Shown here one piece after another: positions 55,401 to 64,000 of a stretch of DNA of 64,000 nt. Location: contig NZ_CP099760.1 in assembly GCF_040760005.1 (NCBI RefSeq), positions 1,545,501 through 1,609,500 of the forward strand. The letters are read 5' to 3'. The DNA comes from Pseudomonas sp. stari2 (lineage in GTDB: Bacteria; Pseudomonadota; Gammaproteobacteria; Pseudomonadales; Pseudomonadaceae). A program made the translations under genes and the position numbers. Numbering within the stretch: position 1 is the first letter of the stretch; each line of letters begins with the position of its first letter. The notes below the pieces were generated by a model. It saw only the letters and a program-made list of their open reading frames with translations, searched no databases and was not told the origin of the DNA.

Positions 55401-56608
55401 GGTTCAATGCTCCTTTTTTTGCCTTTCTTCGACTTTTTATTCTTTTTTGTAGATGTTGGCTCACCTGTATTTTGGTCGAACTCTCCAATGTGTTTGCCTC
55501 TGGAGTCGTATTTTTCGACTGTGCCATGCATAGAGTCCCATTCGAGAATAATACCCTTAGCAGTTTTCCATCTTTTGCGCTTGGCTCCGCCACCTTGTAC
55601 GGCTGTTTTACGACCTACAATTTTCGCATCAGGAAAGGCTGGGAGTACGTCGGGGGCCGGATGGTACTCGTGATCTCCTGCTCGAGTGCTGACAACAATA
55701 TAAAGCGGCTTAACTCCAGAATCCGCCGGAAACACCAATATGAAATCCCGATACTCCGGCGGATAAACCGGATTCACCAGAATTCCGCCTGCCGCTTTCG
55801 TCGGCGGATACACCCAGATATGCGGCGTCTGCGGAGCGGCCTCCAGCGCGGGGATGCCGAGGATGTCGGAGCCGTCCACGGCGGGTGTCCAGATCAGTTC
55901 GATGCCTTCGCCCAGGTCTGCAACAAACCGGTTGCCGCGTGCGGTGAACTGCACGACATCGACCATTTCCCAGTCACGATTCTTGCCGGTGTAGAAGCCG
56001 TAACCCTTGAGACTGCCATCGGCCTGTTGTTCGACGCGCAGGCGCACACGGGTTCGGGCTTGCTTGAGGGCGAGCAACTGGTCTTCGGTGTAGAGGGCGC
56101 TGTCGCCCAGGTTCGATGGCATGAACAACGCCACCAGCCCGACCAAGGGGGTCACGACGGCGGCGGAAGCCATCGCGGGCAATGCCTTGAATGCTTCACC
56201 CGCAAGGGCGAAGGTACCCAGGCCTGCCGGGATGGCGGTGCCGCTGATTTTCTTGAGTGCAACGCCGCCGCTGTTGTCGGCCTCACGGCCGCCGAGCAGG
56301 ATCAGGTCGCCGTAATCTTTCAGGCTGTCAGTCGGCACCATCCCCGAAGGAATCGCGTAATCGATGATCGCATCCGGCAACTTGCACGACTTGGCGAACG
56401 TGCAGCCGGCGCGCACCGGCTCGGGTTTGTTCGCCGCGACCTCTCGGCTGCGCTCGAAAGCCTCCTGCCGCGCCAGCATGGCGTCGTATTTGTTTTGTCG
56501 CCCGTCCTGATCGGCCAGCTCGGTGGCCGTCATGTAGCGGTAGGTGACGTGATGCCCGTCGCCTGCCGGTGGGTTGGGAACCCGGGGAAAGTCCTTTTGA
56601 CCAGTCAC
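55397..56608 (-). CDS. S-type-pyocin-like toxin with colicin E3 rRNase domain
   Basis: A 403-residue bacteriocin-type toxin. Residues 1-120 have a conserved unit (C69, C75; GGREADNSGG), 123-165 are hydrophobic, and about 185-320 form the S-type pyocin domain. From 343 the sequence KRKRWKT..GIILEWDSMHG is that of colicin E3 16S rRNase, with D358, H361, E365 and R399 at the catalytic positions. It should cut 16S rRNA near the decoding site. It starts at GTG after AAAGGA. No receptor-binding module, lysis gene or LexA box is seen. Its 3' quarter is AT-rich. Confidence 0.9.
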   Translation of the reverse strand: MTGQKDFPRVPNPPAGDGHHVTYRYMTATELADQDGRQNKYDAMLARQEAFERSREVAANKPEPVRAGCTFAKSCKLPDAIIDYAIPSGMVPTDSLKDYGDLILLGGREADNSGGVALKKISGTAIPAGLGTFALAGEAFKALPAMASAAVVTPLVGLVALFMPSNLGDSALYTEDQLLALKQARTRVRLRVEQQADGSLKGYGFYTGKNRDWEMVDVVQFTARGNRFVADLGEGIELIWTPAVDGSDILGIPALEAAPQTPHIWVYPPTKAAGGILVNPVYPPEYRDFILVFPADSGVKPLYIVVSTRAGDHEYHPAPDVLPAFPDAKIVGRKTAVQGGGAKRKRWKTAKGIILEWDSMHGTVEKYDSRGKHIGEFDQNTGEPTSTKKNKKSKKGKKRSIEP

Positions 56609-56633
56609 TTATTGTCCTTTCGTTCATGCATCG

Positions 56634-56655
56634 GCAGCCCCTCGAAAGGGGCTGC
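56634..56655 (-). promoter_or_regulatory. UUCG hairpin in toxin leader
   Basis: Perfect nine-pair stem GCAGCCCCT/AGGGGCTGC, with a TTCG loop when read on the minus strand. It ends 25 bases before the toxin GTG. It could be the nhaA terminator, but no T-run follows on that strand. Confidence 0.5.
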
Positions 56656-56729
56656 ACGACGTTAACGAAGCAGGAAAATCGTGGCTGTAGGACGCGTCTC
56701 TAAAGACGTGGGGATTGTTCGCTACGGCA

Positions 56730-57917
56730 TCAGGAAGGCAGCGCAGTGTTCTTTCTGCTCGCGGCCAAGGTCACCGCATAACCGATCAATGCGGCGAACA
56801 CCGAACCGGTGAGAATACCCATCCGGTCCATCCCGGCGTATTCACTGGCACCCGGCACGAAGGCCAGCGAGCCGACAAACAGGCTCATGGTGAAGCCGAT
56901 CCCGCAGAGGATCGCCACGCCAAGCACCTGGCCCCAATTGGCGTTCTGGGGCAGGGCGGCGATGCCGGTTTTCACGGCGAGCCAGGTCAGGCCGAACACG
57001 CCGATGGTCTTGCCCAGCAGCAGGCCGACGGCGATGCCCATCGGCACGTGGTGGGTGAAGCTTTCGGCGGTCACACCGGTCAGCGACAAACCGGCGTTGG
57101 CGAAGGCGAACAGCGGCAGGATGCCGTAGGCCACCCATGGGTGCAGCGCGTGTTCCAGGGTCAGCAGCGGCGAAGGCTCGGCGTTTTTCGTGCGCAGCGG
57201 GATGCAGAATGCGAGGGTCACGCCGGCCAGCGTCGCATGGACACCGCTCTTGAGCACGCAGACCCACAGGATCAGGCCGATGATCATGTACGGCCCGAGC
57301 TTGACCACCCCGAGCCGGTTCATCGCCACCAGCGCCGCAATGCACGCGGCCGCCAGACCCAGCGACAGGGTCGAGAGTTCGCCGGAATAGAAGATCGCGA
57401 TGATCACGATGGCGCCAAGGTCGTCGATGATCGCCAGGGTCATCAGGAACAGCTTCAGCGACACCGGCACCCGCTTGCCGAGCAAGGCCAGCACGCCGAG
57501 GGCGAAGGCGATGTCGGTGGCGGTGGGGATCGCCCAGCCATCAAGGGCGGCCGGGTTGTCGCGGTTGAGGAACCAGTAGATCAGGGCCGGCACCAGCATG
57601 CCGCCGATGGCCGCCGCGCCGGGCAGGACGATCTGTGAAGGTTTCGACAGTTGGCCGTCGAGCACTTCGCGCTTCACTTCCAGGCCGATGAGCAGGAAGA
57701 ACAGCGCCATCAGGCCGTCGTTGATCCACAGCAGCAGGGGTTTGGCGATTTTCAACGCACCGATCTGCGCGACCACCGGGGTGTCGAGCAGGCCGGTGTA
57801 CAGCCACGACAGCGGCGAGTTGTTGATGATTAGAGCCAGGATGGCCGCGGCGATCAGTAACAGACCGCTGGCAGCTTCCAACTGAAAGAAACGCGTGAAA
57901 GTGCTACGCAGAGGCAA
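56730..57917 (-). CDS. nhaA: Na+/H+ antiporter NhaA
   Basis: A 395-residue inner-membrane antiporter that exports sodium for protons at alkaline pH. The ion-binding pair is D165-D166 in [19 protein letters not shown] and GIGFTMSLF are also conserved. About twelve helices can be drawn. It is single and lies upstream of the toxin gene on the same strand, with 121 bases between. Confidence 0.96.
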   Translation of the reverse strand: MPLRSTFTRFFQLEAASGLLLIAAAILALIINNSPLSWLYTGLLDTPVVAQIGALKIAKPLLLWINDGLMALFFLLIGLEVKREVLDGQLSKPSQIVLPGAAAIGGMLVPALIYWFLNRDNPAALDGWAIPTATDIAFALGVLALLGKRVPVSLKLFLMTLAIIDDLGAIVIIAIFYSGELSTLSLGLAAACIAALVAMNRLGVVKLGPYMIIGLILWVCVLKSGVHATLAGVTLAFCIPLRTKNAEPSPLLTLEHALHPWVAYGILPLFAFANAGLSLTGVTAESFTHHVPMGIAVGLLLGKTIGVFGLTWLAVKTGIAALPQNANWGQVLGVAILCGIGFTMSLFVGSLAFVPGASEYAGMDRMGILTGSVFAALIGYAVTLAASRKNTALPS

Positions 57918-58163
57918 GGTCGCTCTCCATCGATAAAGTCAAAAGGTGGGACACCCTAACCCGTACTGTTAGTTGTTAAAACAAAAGTTATATTCTTTTT
58001 TGTTATATATGGTTGCAAGGCGCCTGCCAGACCTGCAGCAGAGCCTAGCAGTTGCCAAAGGTATTGAAGCTCAGCTGTATCTGTCAGTGCGGTGGGATTT
58101 TTCCTAAGCTTGAGGGCTAAGCCTGTGAAGGCACTTCTGCCCGATTCAACGAGAACAACAGCC

Positions 58164-59258
58164 ATGAGCGACAACCGACAGTGGGCCCGCGAAGCCATCC
58201 GGATCATCGAAGCGGACTTCCAGCGCAGCGCCGACACCCACCTGATCCCCCTGCCGCTGCCGGGGTTTCCGGGTATCGAGTTGTACTTCAAGGACGAATC
58301 CAGCCATCCCACCGGCAGCCTCAAGCACCGTCTGGCCCGTTCGCTGTTTCTCTACGCGTTGTGTAACGGCTGGCTCAAGCCCGGCGCGCCGGTGATCGAG
58401 GCGTCCAGCGGTTCGACGGCGATTTCCGAAGCGTACTTTGCGCGGATGCTCGGGTTGCCGTTCATTGCGGTAATGCCGGCGACCACCTCCAAGGAGAAGA
58501 TTGCCCAGATCGCCTTCTATGGCGGCAAGAGTCATCTGGTGGACGATCCGACCCAGATCTACGCCGAATCCGAGCGTCTGGCCCGGGAGCATGACGGGCA
58601 CTTCATCGACCAGTTCACCTACGCCGAACGCGCCACCGACTGGCGGGCGAACAACAACATCGCCGAGTCGATCTTCCAGCAGATGCGCTACGAGCAGCAT
58701 CCATGCCCGGCGTGGCTGATTTCCAGCCCCGGCACCGGCGGCACCACTGCGACGCTCGGTCGTTACGTGCGCTATCGCCAGCATTGCACCCGCGTGCTGT
58801 GCGCCGATGCCGAGCGTTCGGTGTTCTTTGACTTTTACCAGACCGGTGATGCCAGCCTGCGTCTGGACCACGGTTCGCGGATCGAAGGCATTGGCCGGCC
58901 ACGGGTGGAAGCTTCGTTCCTGCCGAAGGTAATTGATGCGATGGTCAAAGTGCCGGATGCCTTGTCGCTGGCGGCCATGCATTACCTGGCGCAGCGTCTG
59001 GGCCGGCATGTGGGCGGGTCGAGCGGCACCAACCTGATCGGCGCGCTGATGGCGGCGCAGCAGATGAAAGCGGCGGGGGAGTCGGGGTCGATCGTGGCAA
59101 TTCTGTGCGATGGCGGCGAGCGCTACGCGGACACCTATTACGATCCGGCGTGGCTCAAGGCGCAGGGCTATGAGCTGGAGGGATTGATGGCGGCCGTGGC
59201 GGCGAGTGCCGAGAAGGGTGAAGTGCTCCCGGCCTCGGTTCTGCGCGCCAATATCTGA
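58164..59258 (+). CDS. PLP-dependent cysteine synthase-family enzyme
   Basis: A 364-residue fold-type II PLP enzyme. The lysine is K54 in HPTGSLKHRLA, the substrate loop ASSGSTAISEA and phosphate loop SSPGTGGTTATLG are present. It resembles the cysteine desulfhydrase Cds1 group more than CysK, but synthase or lyase activity is not decided by the motifs. ATG 58164 gives the conserved N-terminus; the ribosome binding site is weak. Confidence 0.82.
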   Translation: MSDNRQWAREAIRIIEADFQRSADTHLIPLPLPGFPGIELYFKDESSHPTGSLKHRLARSLFLYALCNGWLKPGAPVIEASSGSTAISEAYFARMLGLPFIAVMPATTSKEKIAQIAFYGGKSHLVDDPTQIYAESERLAREHDGHFIDQFTYAERATDWRANNNIAESIFQQMRYEQHPCPAWLISSPGTGGTTATLGRYVRYRQHCTRVLCADAERSVFFDFYQTGDASLRLDHGSRIEGIGRPRVEASFLPKVIDAMVKVPDALSLAAMHYLAQRLGRHVGGSSGTNLIGALMAAQQMKAAGESGSIVAILCDGGERYADTYYDPAWLKAQGYELEGLMAAVAASAEKGEVLPASVLRANI

Positions 59259-59270
59259 CGCCGAATACGA

Positions 59271-59296
59271 CTGTGGGAGCGAATTCGCTCCCACAG
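59271..59296. terminator. palindromic repeat acting as terminator
   Basis: Perfect 26-base palindrome with CTGTGGGAGCGAA arms, followed by TTTTTT on the plus strand, between convergent genes. It belongs to the TGTGGGAGC repeat family (compare 36928-36963) and may end the PLP-enzyme transcript. Confidence 0.8.
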
Positions 59297-59324
59297 TTTT
59301 TTGCATCGTTTCAGGTTAGGCGTA

Positions 59325-60938
59325 TCAGGCCTCGAGGCCCAGGATGTCACGCGCCACAGCTTCCGCGATACGAATCCCGTCAACGCCCGCCGACAGAATC
59401 CCGCCCGCATAACCTGCGCCTTCACCGGCCGGGAACAGACCTTTGACGTTCATGCTCTGCAGCGACTCGTTGCGCGTGATCCGCAGCGGCGACGAAGTCC
59501 GCGTCTCGATCCCGGTCAGCACCGCATCGTGCAGCGAATAACCGCGAATCTGCTTCTCGAACGCCGGCAATGCTTCGCGAATTGCTTCGATGGCAAAGTC
59601 CGGCAGTGCCAGGGCCAGATCCCCCAATGCCACGCCCGGTTTGTACGACGGCTCAACCTCGCCCAGCTCGGTGGACGGCGTGCCGTTGATGAAGTCGCCG
59701 ACCAGTTGCGCCGGCGCCTTGTAGTCGCTGCCGCCGAGGATGAAGGCGTGGGATTCCAGACGCTCCTGCAACTCGATCCCGGCCAGCGGACCGCCCGGAT
59801 AATCGACTTCCGGGGTGATGCCGACGACGATGCCGGAGTTGGCGTTGCGCTCGTTACGCGAATACTGGCTCATGCCGTTGGTAACCACGCGGTTCGGCTC
59901 GGAAGTCGCCGCCACCACGGTGCCGCCCGGGCACATGCAGAAGCTGTAGACCGAACGGCCATTCTTGGCGTGGTGCACCAGTTTGTAGTCGGCAGCGCCG
60001 AGTTTCGGGTGACCGGCGTATTTGCCCAGTCGCGCGCGGTCGATCAGCGATTGCGGGTGTTCGATGCGGAAACCCACCGAAAACGGTTTGGCTTCCATGA
60101 ACACACCACGGCTGTGGAGCATGCGGAACGTGTCGCGGGCACTGTGGCCGAGGGCCAGAATCACATGTTTCGAATGCAGGGTTTCGCCGCTGGCCAGTTC
60201 GACGCCGACCAGTTGGCCGTCTTCGATCAGCACGTCGGTGACGCGTTCCTGGAAGCGCACTTCGCCGCCCAGGGCGCGGATCTCTTCACGCATGGTTTCG
60301 ACCATGCCGGTCAGACGGAACGTACCGATGTGCGGCTTGCTGACGTAGAGGATTTCTTCCGGCGCGCCGGCCTTGACGAACTCGTGCAGGACTTTACGGC
60401 CGAGGAATTTCGGATCCTTGATCTGGCTGTACAGCTTGCCGTCGGAGAACGTGCCTGCACCGCCCTCGCCGAACTGCACGTTGGACTCGGGGTTGAGCAC
60501 GCTTTTGCGCCACAGGCCCCAGGTGTCCTTGGTGCGCTGACGCACTTCGGTGCCGCGTTCGAGGATGATCGGCTTGAAGCCCATCTGCGCCAGCAGCAGG
60601 CCGGCGAAGATTCCGCACGGACCGAAACCGACCACGATCGGACGCTGGCTCAGGTCGCTTGGCGCCTGGCCGACGAATTTGTAGCTGACATCCGGCGCCA
60701 CGTTGACGTTGCGGTCATCGGCGAACTTGCCCAGCACCTTGGCCTCGTCGCGCACTTCGAGGTCGATGGTATAGATGAAGCACAGTTCGGAAGACTTTTT
60801 GCGTGCATCGTAGCTGCGCTTGAACAAGGTGAAGTCGAGCAGGTCATCGCTGGCGATACCCAGGCGTTGCACGATGGCGGCGCGCAGGTCTTCGTCGGGA
60901 TGGTCGATCGGCAGCTTGAGTTCAGTGATTCGTAACAT
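59325..60938 (-). CDS. FAD-dependent dehydrogenase (COG2509-like)
   Basis: A 537-residue flavoprotein. The N-terminal 90 residues form a small alpha/beta domain; the FAD-binding GFGPCGIFAGLLLAQMG starts about residue 104. Later motifs are FGEGGAGTFSDGKL, ALGHSARDTFRML and C-terminal GLFPAGEGAGYAGGI. It fits the uncharacterised FAD-dependent dehydrogenases of COG2509. Substrate is unknown. I started at ATG 60938, where the conserved domain begins. Confidence 0.88.
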   Translation of the reverse strand: MLRITELKLPIDHPDEDLRAAIVQRLGIASDDLLDFTLFKRSYDARKKSSELCFIYTIDLEVRDEAKVLGKFADDRNVNVAPDVSYKFVGQAPSDLSQRPIVVGFGPCGIFAGLLLAQMGFKPIILERGTEVRQRTKDTWGLWRKSVLNPESNVQFGEGGAGTFSDGKLYSQIKDPKFLGRKVLHEFVKAGAPEEILYVSKPHIGTFRLTGMVETMREEIRALGGEVRFQERVTDVLIEDGQLVGVELASGETLHSKHVILALGHSARDTFRMLHSRGVFMEAKPFSVGFRIEHPQSLIDRARLGKYAGHPKLGAADYKLVHHAKNGRSVYSFCMCPGGTVVAATSEPNRVVTNGMSQYSRNERNANSGIVVGITPEVDYPGGPLAGIELQERLESHAFILGGSDYKAPAQLVGDFINGTPSTELGEVEPSYKPGVALGDLALALPDFAIEAIREALPAFEKQIRGYSLHDAVLTGIETRTSSPLRITRNESLQSMNVKGLFPAGEGAGYAGGILSAGVDGIRIAEAVARDILGLEA

Positions 60939-61033
60939 GACAGGATCCGGTTCGCGGGGCGCACAACTGCGCCAGGGCGTTTGAAGGCGGCGATTATAAG
61001 CCGCAACGGCCGGATCCCGTGAGGGTAAAACGA

Positions 61034-61687
61034 TCAGTCGTTGCGCGAACCGCCGAAATACCCGCAACCGCGCTGCACCTTGCCGTCGATACGCAGCTCG
61101 GCACTCATGTGCTGCAAGCTGCCGCTGTTACTGTCGACACAGCGTTGCGGCGCCACCCACAGCTCGATGCGCTGGTTGTTGGCTTCGCTGCTGAGGTTGA
61201 AACGACCGTCGCCCAATTGCTCTTCGACGTAAGGCACGGCGAGCGGTGGCTGGCCTTCGCGGTCGATGACCATGCCTTTGCCACTGACCTTGACGTTCCA
61301 TTCCGGACCATGACCGGCCGCACGCAGGATCAACTGTTTGAAATTGGGATCGTCACAGGCAGTGCCGGAACGTTCCACGCGGTACAGCTGGGTCAGGTCG
61401 AGGCGGTCACCGGCGATCTTGCCGCGAACGTCGGCGAACAGCTTGCCCTGTTGGTCGGCCAGCGTGGCGGCCTCCTGCAGGACGCTGGTGCTGCCGATGT
61501 CGTTGACCACGTACTGGCGCTGCTCGCCGCAGGCCTGGAACACCAGTTTGCCGTCGGCAGCGGTCAGTTGCCCCTGCATCCGCGTCTGGCCGACGTGGGA
61601 GGCGCTGGTCCGCGCACCCTCGAACAACTGGCACGCGGCAAACAGAGGGAGCAGGGCAACAACGATCAAGGAACGGGCAACACGCAT
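61034..61687 (-). CDS. COG3650-like lipoprotein
   Basis: A 217-residue lipoprotein (LFAAC, Cys at about residue 19). Two similar halves each contain paired Cys residues (QACGEQRQY and QRCVDSNSG..RGCGYFG), which could make disulfides. Unknown function. The ATG at 61687 has GGAG upstream. It lies 95 bases upstream of the FAD enzyme on the same strand. Confidence 0.75.
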   Translation of the reverse strand: MRVARSLIVVALLPLFAACQLFEGARTSASHVGQTRMQGQLTAADGKLVFQACGEQRQYVVNDIGSTSVLQEAATLADQQGKLFADVRGKIAGDRLDLTQLYRVERSGTACDDPNFKQLILRAAGHGPEWNVKVSGKGMVIDREGQPPLAVPYVEEQLGDGRFNLSSEANNQRIELWVAPQRCVDSNSGSLQHMSAELRIDGKVQRGCGYFGGSRND

Positions 61688-61850
61688 CTTCGGCTCTCCA
61701 GACAAGTGCCGCCACGTTACGCAGGCTGACCGCTTATCACAACCATGAGTTGGATTTGCCACGTACCGGAAACATTTGGCTTAACTTTCGAAGTCGGGAC
61801 GAAGGACATTTGGCCGTACCTTGTCCGCCTTTTCGATACGCGAGGTTTTT

Positions 61851-62210
61851 ATGAACGGATCAGGCAGGGTGCTTTTGGCGGTACTGGCAATGATGGCTGC
61901 ATGGCCGTCGATGGCGGCAGAAATTGCTTTTTCATCGGAGACGGATTTCTCCGAAATGAGCCTCGAGCTCAAACGAATCGATGATCCGAATCCGCATGCC
62001 GTCATGCTCAATGTCACCTTGAACCCGGATGCGCAGCATCGCCTGCAGCGGGTGACGACCGAGGGACTGCATCAACCCCTGCAGCTGTCCATCAACGGCG
62101 TTCAAGTGTCGAGCGCAACGATTCAATCGGTAATCAAAGGCCCGAGTCTGATGATAAGCGTGCCCCGCGAGGTCGCCAGCAAGCTGCTTCCGACGCTGCT
62201 GGAGCATTAA
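61851..62210 (+). CDS. exported SecD P1-head-like protein
   Basis: A 119-residue protein with a signal peptide (ends SMAA, residue about 23). The C-terminal part, LQLSINGVQVSSATIQSVIKG, looks like the P1 head of SecD (LAIVLDGKVVSAPxIQ), here as a stand-alone periplasmic domain. It has no membrane part. Possibly a small SecDF-related accessory protein; function unknown. Confidence 0.7.
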   Translation: MNGSGRVLLAVLAMMAAWPSMAAEIAFSSETDFSEMSLELKRIDDPNPHAVMLNVTLNPDAQHRLQRVTTEGLHQPLQLSINGVQVSSATIQSVIKGPSLMISVPREVASKLLPTLLEH

Positions 62211-62253
62211 AACCTTGATGCGACGCTGACCCAGCGCCGCATGCCGAGGCTTT

Positions 62254-62853
62254 TCAGCCCACGTGAAATGTCTGACCTGTCTGCAGGCCTTCGACACTTT
62301 TGGCGTAGGCCAATGCCACATCCGCCGCAGGAACCGGCTTGTAGCCGCGGAAGTACGGGGCGTAACTGCCCATGGCTTCCACCAGCACGGTCGGGCTGAT
62401 CGAGTTAACGCGCAGGCCCCGTGGCAGTTCGATGGCGGCGGCACGGACGAAGCTGTCGAGCGCGCCGTTGACCAGTGCAGCCGACGCACCGCTGCGGATC
62501 GGATCGTGGCTGAGCACGCCGGTGGTGAAGGTGAAGGATGCGCCGTCGTTGGCGAATTCGCGGCCGATCAGCAGCAGATTGACCTGGCCCATCAACTTGT
62601 CTTTCAGGCCGAGGGCGAAGCTGTCTTCGTTCATGTCGCCCAGCGGGGCGAAGGTCACGTTGCCGGCGGCGCAGACCAGGGCGTCGAACTTGCCGGTCTG
62701 CTCGAACAGCTTGCGAATCGATGCGCTGTCGCTGATATCCACCTGGAAATCGCCGCTGTTGCGACCGATGCGAATGACTTCGTGACGCTGCGACAGCTCT
62801 TTGTCCACGGCCGAACCGATGGTGCCGCCTGCGCCGATCAACAGAATTTTCAT
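62254..62853 (-). CDS. short-chain dehydrogenase
   Basis: A 199-residue SDR protein. The nucleotide site is LLIGAGGTIGSAV; the catalytic region has TTGVLSHDP and no YxxxK, so it belongs to the short, atypical SDR group. It is divergent from the LysR gene at 62957, with 103 bases between, and may be its target. Confidence 0.85.
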   Translation of the reverse strand: MKILLIGAGGTIGSAVDKELSQRHEVIRIGRNSGDFQVDISDSASIRKLFEQTGKFDALVCAAGNVTFAPLGDMNEDSFALGLKDKLMGQVNLLLIGREFANDGASFTFTTGVLSHDPIRSGASAALVNGALDSFVRAAAIELPRGLRVNSISPTVLVEAMGSYAPYFRGYKPVPAADVALAYAKSVEGLQTGQTFHVG

Positions 62854-62956
62854 CGTGCTTGCCTCAAGTGATTGAACGAGTTTTCAGTCTAGAGTGGTTT
62901 TTTCGGCTGATAAGCGCGCTAATGGGCAACCTTTGGTTTTCAAATGGAAACAATCC

Positions 62957-63871
62957 ATGAGCGAGATGGATGATCTGGCGGCGTTTGCGGTGTTGATCGA
63001 GGCGGGTAGTTTTACTTTGGCGGCGCAGCAACTGGGGTGCAGCAAGGGACAACTGTCCAAGCGTATCAGTCAGCTGGAAACGCGGTTTTCCGTGGTGTTG
63101 CTGCAGCGCACGACGCGTCGGCTCAGCCTGACGGCGGCCGGTGCGGCGTTGTTACCGCAGGCTCAGGCGCTTGTAGTCCAGGTCGAAAGGGCGCGTCAGG
63201 CATTGGCGCGCTTGAAGGACGACATGGCCGGTCCCGTGCGTATGACGGTGCCGGTGTCGCTGGGGGAAACGTTCTTCGATGGACTGTTGCTGGAGTTCTC
63301 CCAGAAATATCCCGAAGTACAGATCGAGCTTGAGTTGAACAACAGCTATCGCGATCTCTCCCGCGACGGCTTCGATCTGGCTATTCGCACGGAAGTCGCC
63401 AACGACGAGCGACTGGTGGCCAAGCCCTTGCTGGCCTGGCAGGAAATGACCTGCGCCAGTCCGGCGTATCTGGAGCGTTTTGGTGAGCCGCAGACGCCGC
63501 AGGCGCTGGCCGAGCACCGTTGTCTGCTTAACAGTCATTACAGCGGTCGCGAAGAGTGGCTGTATCACCAGCAGCACGAACTGCTGCGAGTGCGGGTGTC
63601 GGGACCGTTCGCCAGCAATCACTACAACCTGTTGAAGAAAGCCGCACTGGCCGGCGCCGGCATTGCACGCCTGCCGTCCTATCTGTTGCAGGCGGAATTG
63701 GCTGACGGCCGATTGCGCTGGCTCCTTCGTGATTTTCAGACCCGGCGTATGCCGATGTACCTGGTGCATCCTTATCAGGGCGGTTTACCGAAACGTACCC
63801 AAGTGCTGGCGGACTACCTGATCGGCTGGTTCAAGCGTAGTGGCGAGGCGCTCGACCGGCTTCAGCGGTAA
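62957..63871 (+). CDS. LysR-type transcriptional regulator
   Basis: A 304-residue LysR regulator of the CrgA-like group. The HTH is in residues 1-60 (DDLAAFAVLIEAGSFTLAAQ), and the effector domain follows. It is divergent from the SDR gene. I prefer ATG 62957; in-frame ATG codons upstream do not add conserved sequence. Its last ten bases overlap the convergent DoxX gene. Confidence 0.9.
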   Translation: MSEMDDLAAFAVLIEAGSFTLAAQQLGCSKGQLSKRISQLETRFSVVLLQRTTRRLSLTAAGAALLPQAQALVVQVERARQALARLKDDMAGPVRMTVPVSLGETFFDGLLLEFSQKYPEVQIELELNNSYRDLSRDGFDLAIRTEVANDERLVAKPLLAWQEMTCASPAYLERFGEPQTPQALAEHRCLLNSHYSGREEWLYHQQHELLRVRVSGPFASNHYNLLKKAALAGAGIARLPSYLLQAELADGRLRWLLRDFQTRRMPMYLVHPYQGGLPKRTQVLADYLIGWFKRSGEALDRLQR

Positions 63872-64000
63872 CGTCGGGCGATCAGATGGTCGATCGACAG
63901 TTTGCCCGGTCCGGTGGTCATCAGGTACAGCAGAACGGCCGCCCAGGTGCCGTGAGTCGGGTAGGCGTCGGGGTACACGAACAACTCGATGACCAGCGTC
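63862..64000 (-). CDS. DoxX-family membrane protein, 3' part
   Basis: The last 45 codons of a gene that runs past the window edge. The sequence (TLVIELFVYPDAYPTHGTWA, then a hydrophobic helix and GPGKLSIDHLIAR) matches the C-terminus of DoxX-family inner-membrane proteins. The end overlaps the 3' end of the LysR gene by ten bases. Confidence 0.8.
   Translation of the reverse strand, partial: TLVIELFVYPDAYPTHGTWAAVLLYLMTTGPGKLSIDHLIARRYR

Noticed and set aside
54878..56608. Prophage or tailocin remnant around the toxin
   Set aside because: No tail, lysis, integrase or repressor genes flank the cassette; neighbours are the core genes slyB-like and nhaA.
59301..60935. 544-codon open frame opposite the FAD oxidoreductase
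   Set aside because: Shadow frame; the other strand has clear FAD-binding motifs.

Overview
The window looks like chromosomal DNA of a fluorescent Pseudomonas (P. fluorescens group). It has high GC, Pseudomonas-type genes throughout (finR/fpr, erdR, quiP, an aotJQMOP-like operon, an mprF/acvB pair, DUF3077 and DUF6231 proteins), short palindromic repeats of the kinds scattered through these genomes, and blocks whose order I recognise from P. aeruginosa: erdR-dgkA, finR-fpr, rimO-kup, GST-quiP, and the run from the SEC-C/YchJ proteins through OmpA, DinG and PdxH to a SlyB-like lipoprotein. No rRNA, CRISPR array, insertion sequence or integrase was found. Family names are from recognition of motifs and protein sequence; no database search was run.

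Layout. 1-9.7 kb: housekeeping and regulation (DTW-domain tRNA modification enzyme, ErdR, DgkA, divergent finR/fpr, TrmO, a RhlG-like reductase, a pseudouridine synthase, an acetyltransferase, RimO). 10-17 kb: Kup potassium uptake, a DUF3077 gene behind a strongly structured leader, a 730-bp gene-poor stretch, then the mprF-acvB pair (aminoacyl-phosphatidylglycerol synthase and hydrolase). 17.2-17.6 kb: two tandem initiator tRNA genes, each with its own promoter and terminator. 17.9-26.5 kb: dinB with a LexA box, proS, ampG, an alkyltransferase-like protein, a DUF481 protein, a cold shock protein and dcd. 26.5-36.8 kb: the ligase-associated DNA repair set (pdeM-lhr and ligase-exonuclease), cut in two by a five-gene basic amino acid ABC transporter operon. 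37-46 kb: QuiP acylase, GST, isochorismatase-like protein, two SEC-C proteins, two tandem OmpA lipoproteins, a collagen-like secreted protein. 46-54.8 kb: dinG with a LexA-like box, a secreted GH50-like glycoside hydrolase, a serine hydrolase, a third OmpA protein, pdxH. 54.9-56.6 kb: an AT-rich toxin-immunity cassette. 56.7-64 kb: nhaA, a PLP enzyme, an FAD oxidoreductase, small exported proteins, an SDR/LysR divergent pair and the 3' end of a DoxX gene.

The most interesting locus is 54878-56608. It encodes a 403-residue S-type-pyocin-like protein ending in a colicin E3-type 16S rRNase domain with the catalytic Asp, His, Glu and Arg all present, followed by a DUF7683-type protein and an 84-residue cloacin/E3-type immunity protein. 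All three use non-ATG starts. The base composition turns AT-rich inside the toxin gene near its toxic domain, as expected if toxic domain and immunity genes arrived together. The protein is too short to carry the usual receptor-binding and translocation modules, so its delivery route is open. Other points worth following are the split repair cluster, the multi-hairpin leader of the DUF3077 gene, and the paired Shine-Dalgarno-masking hairpins in front of the twin OmpA genes.
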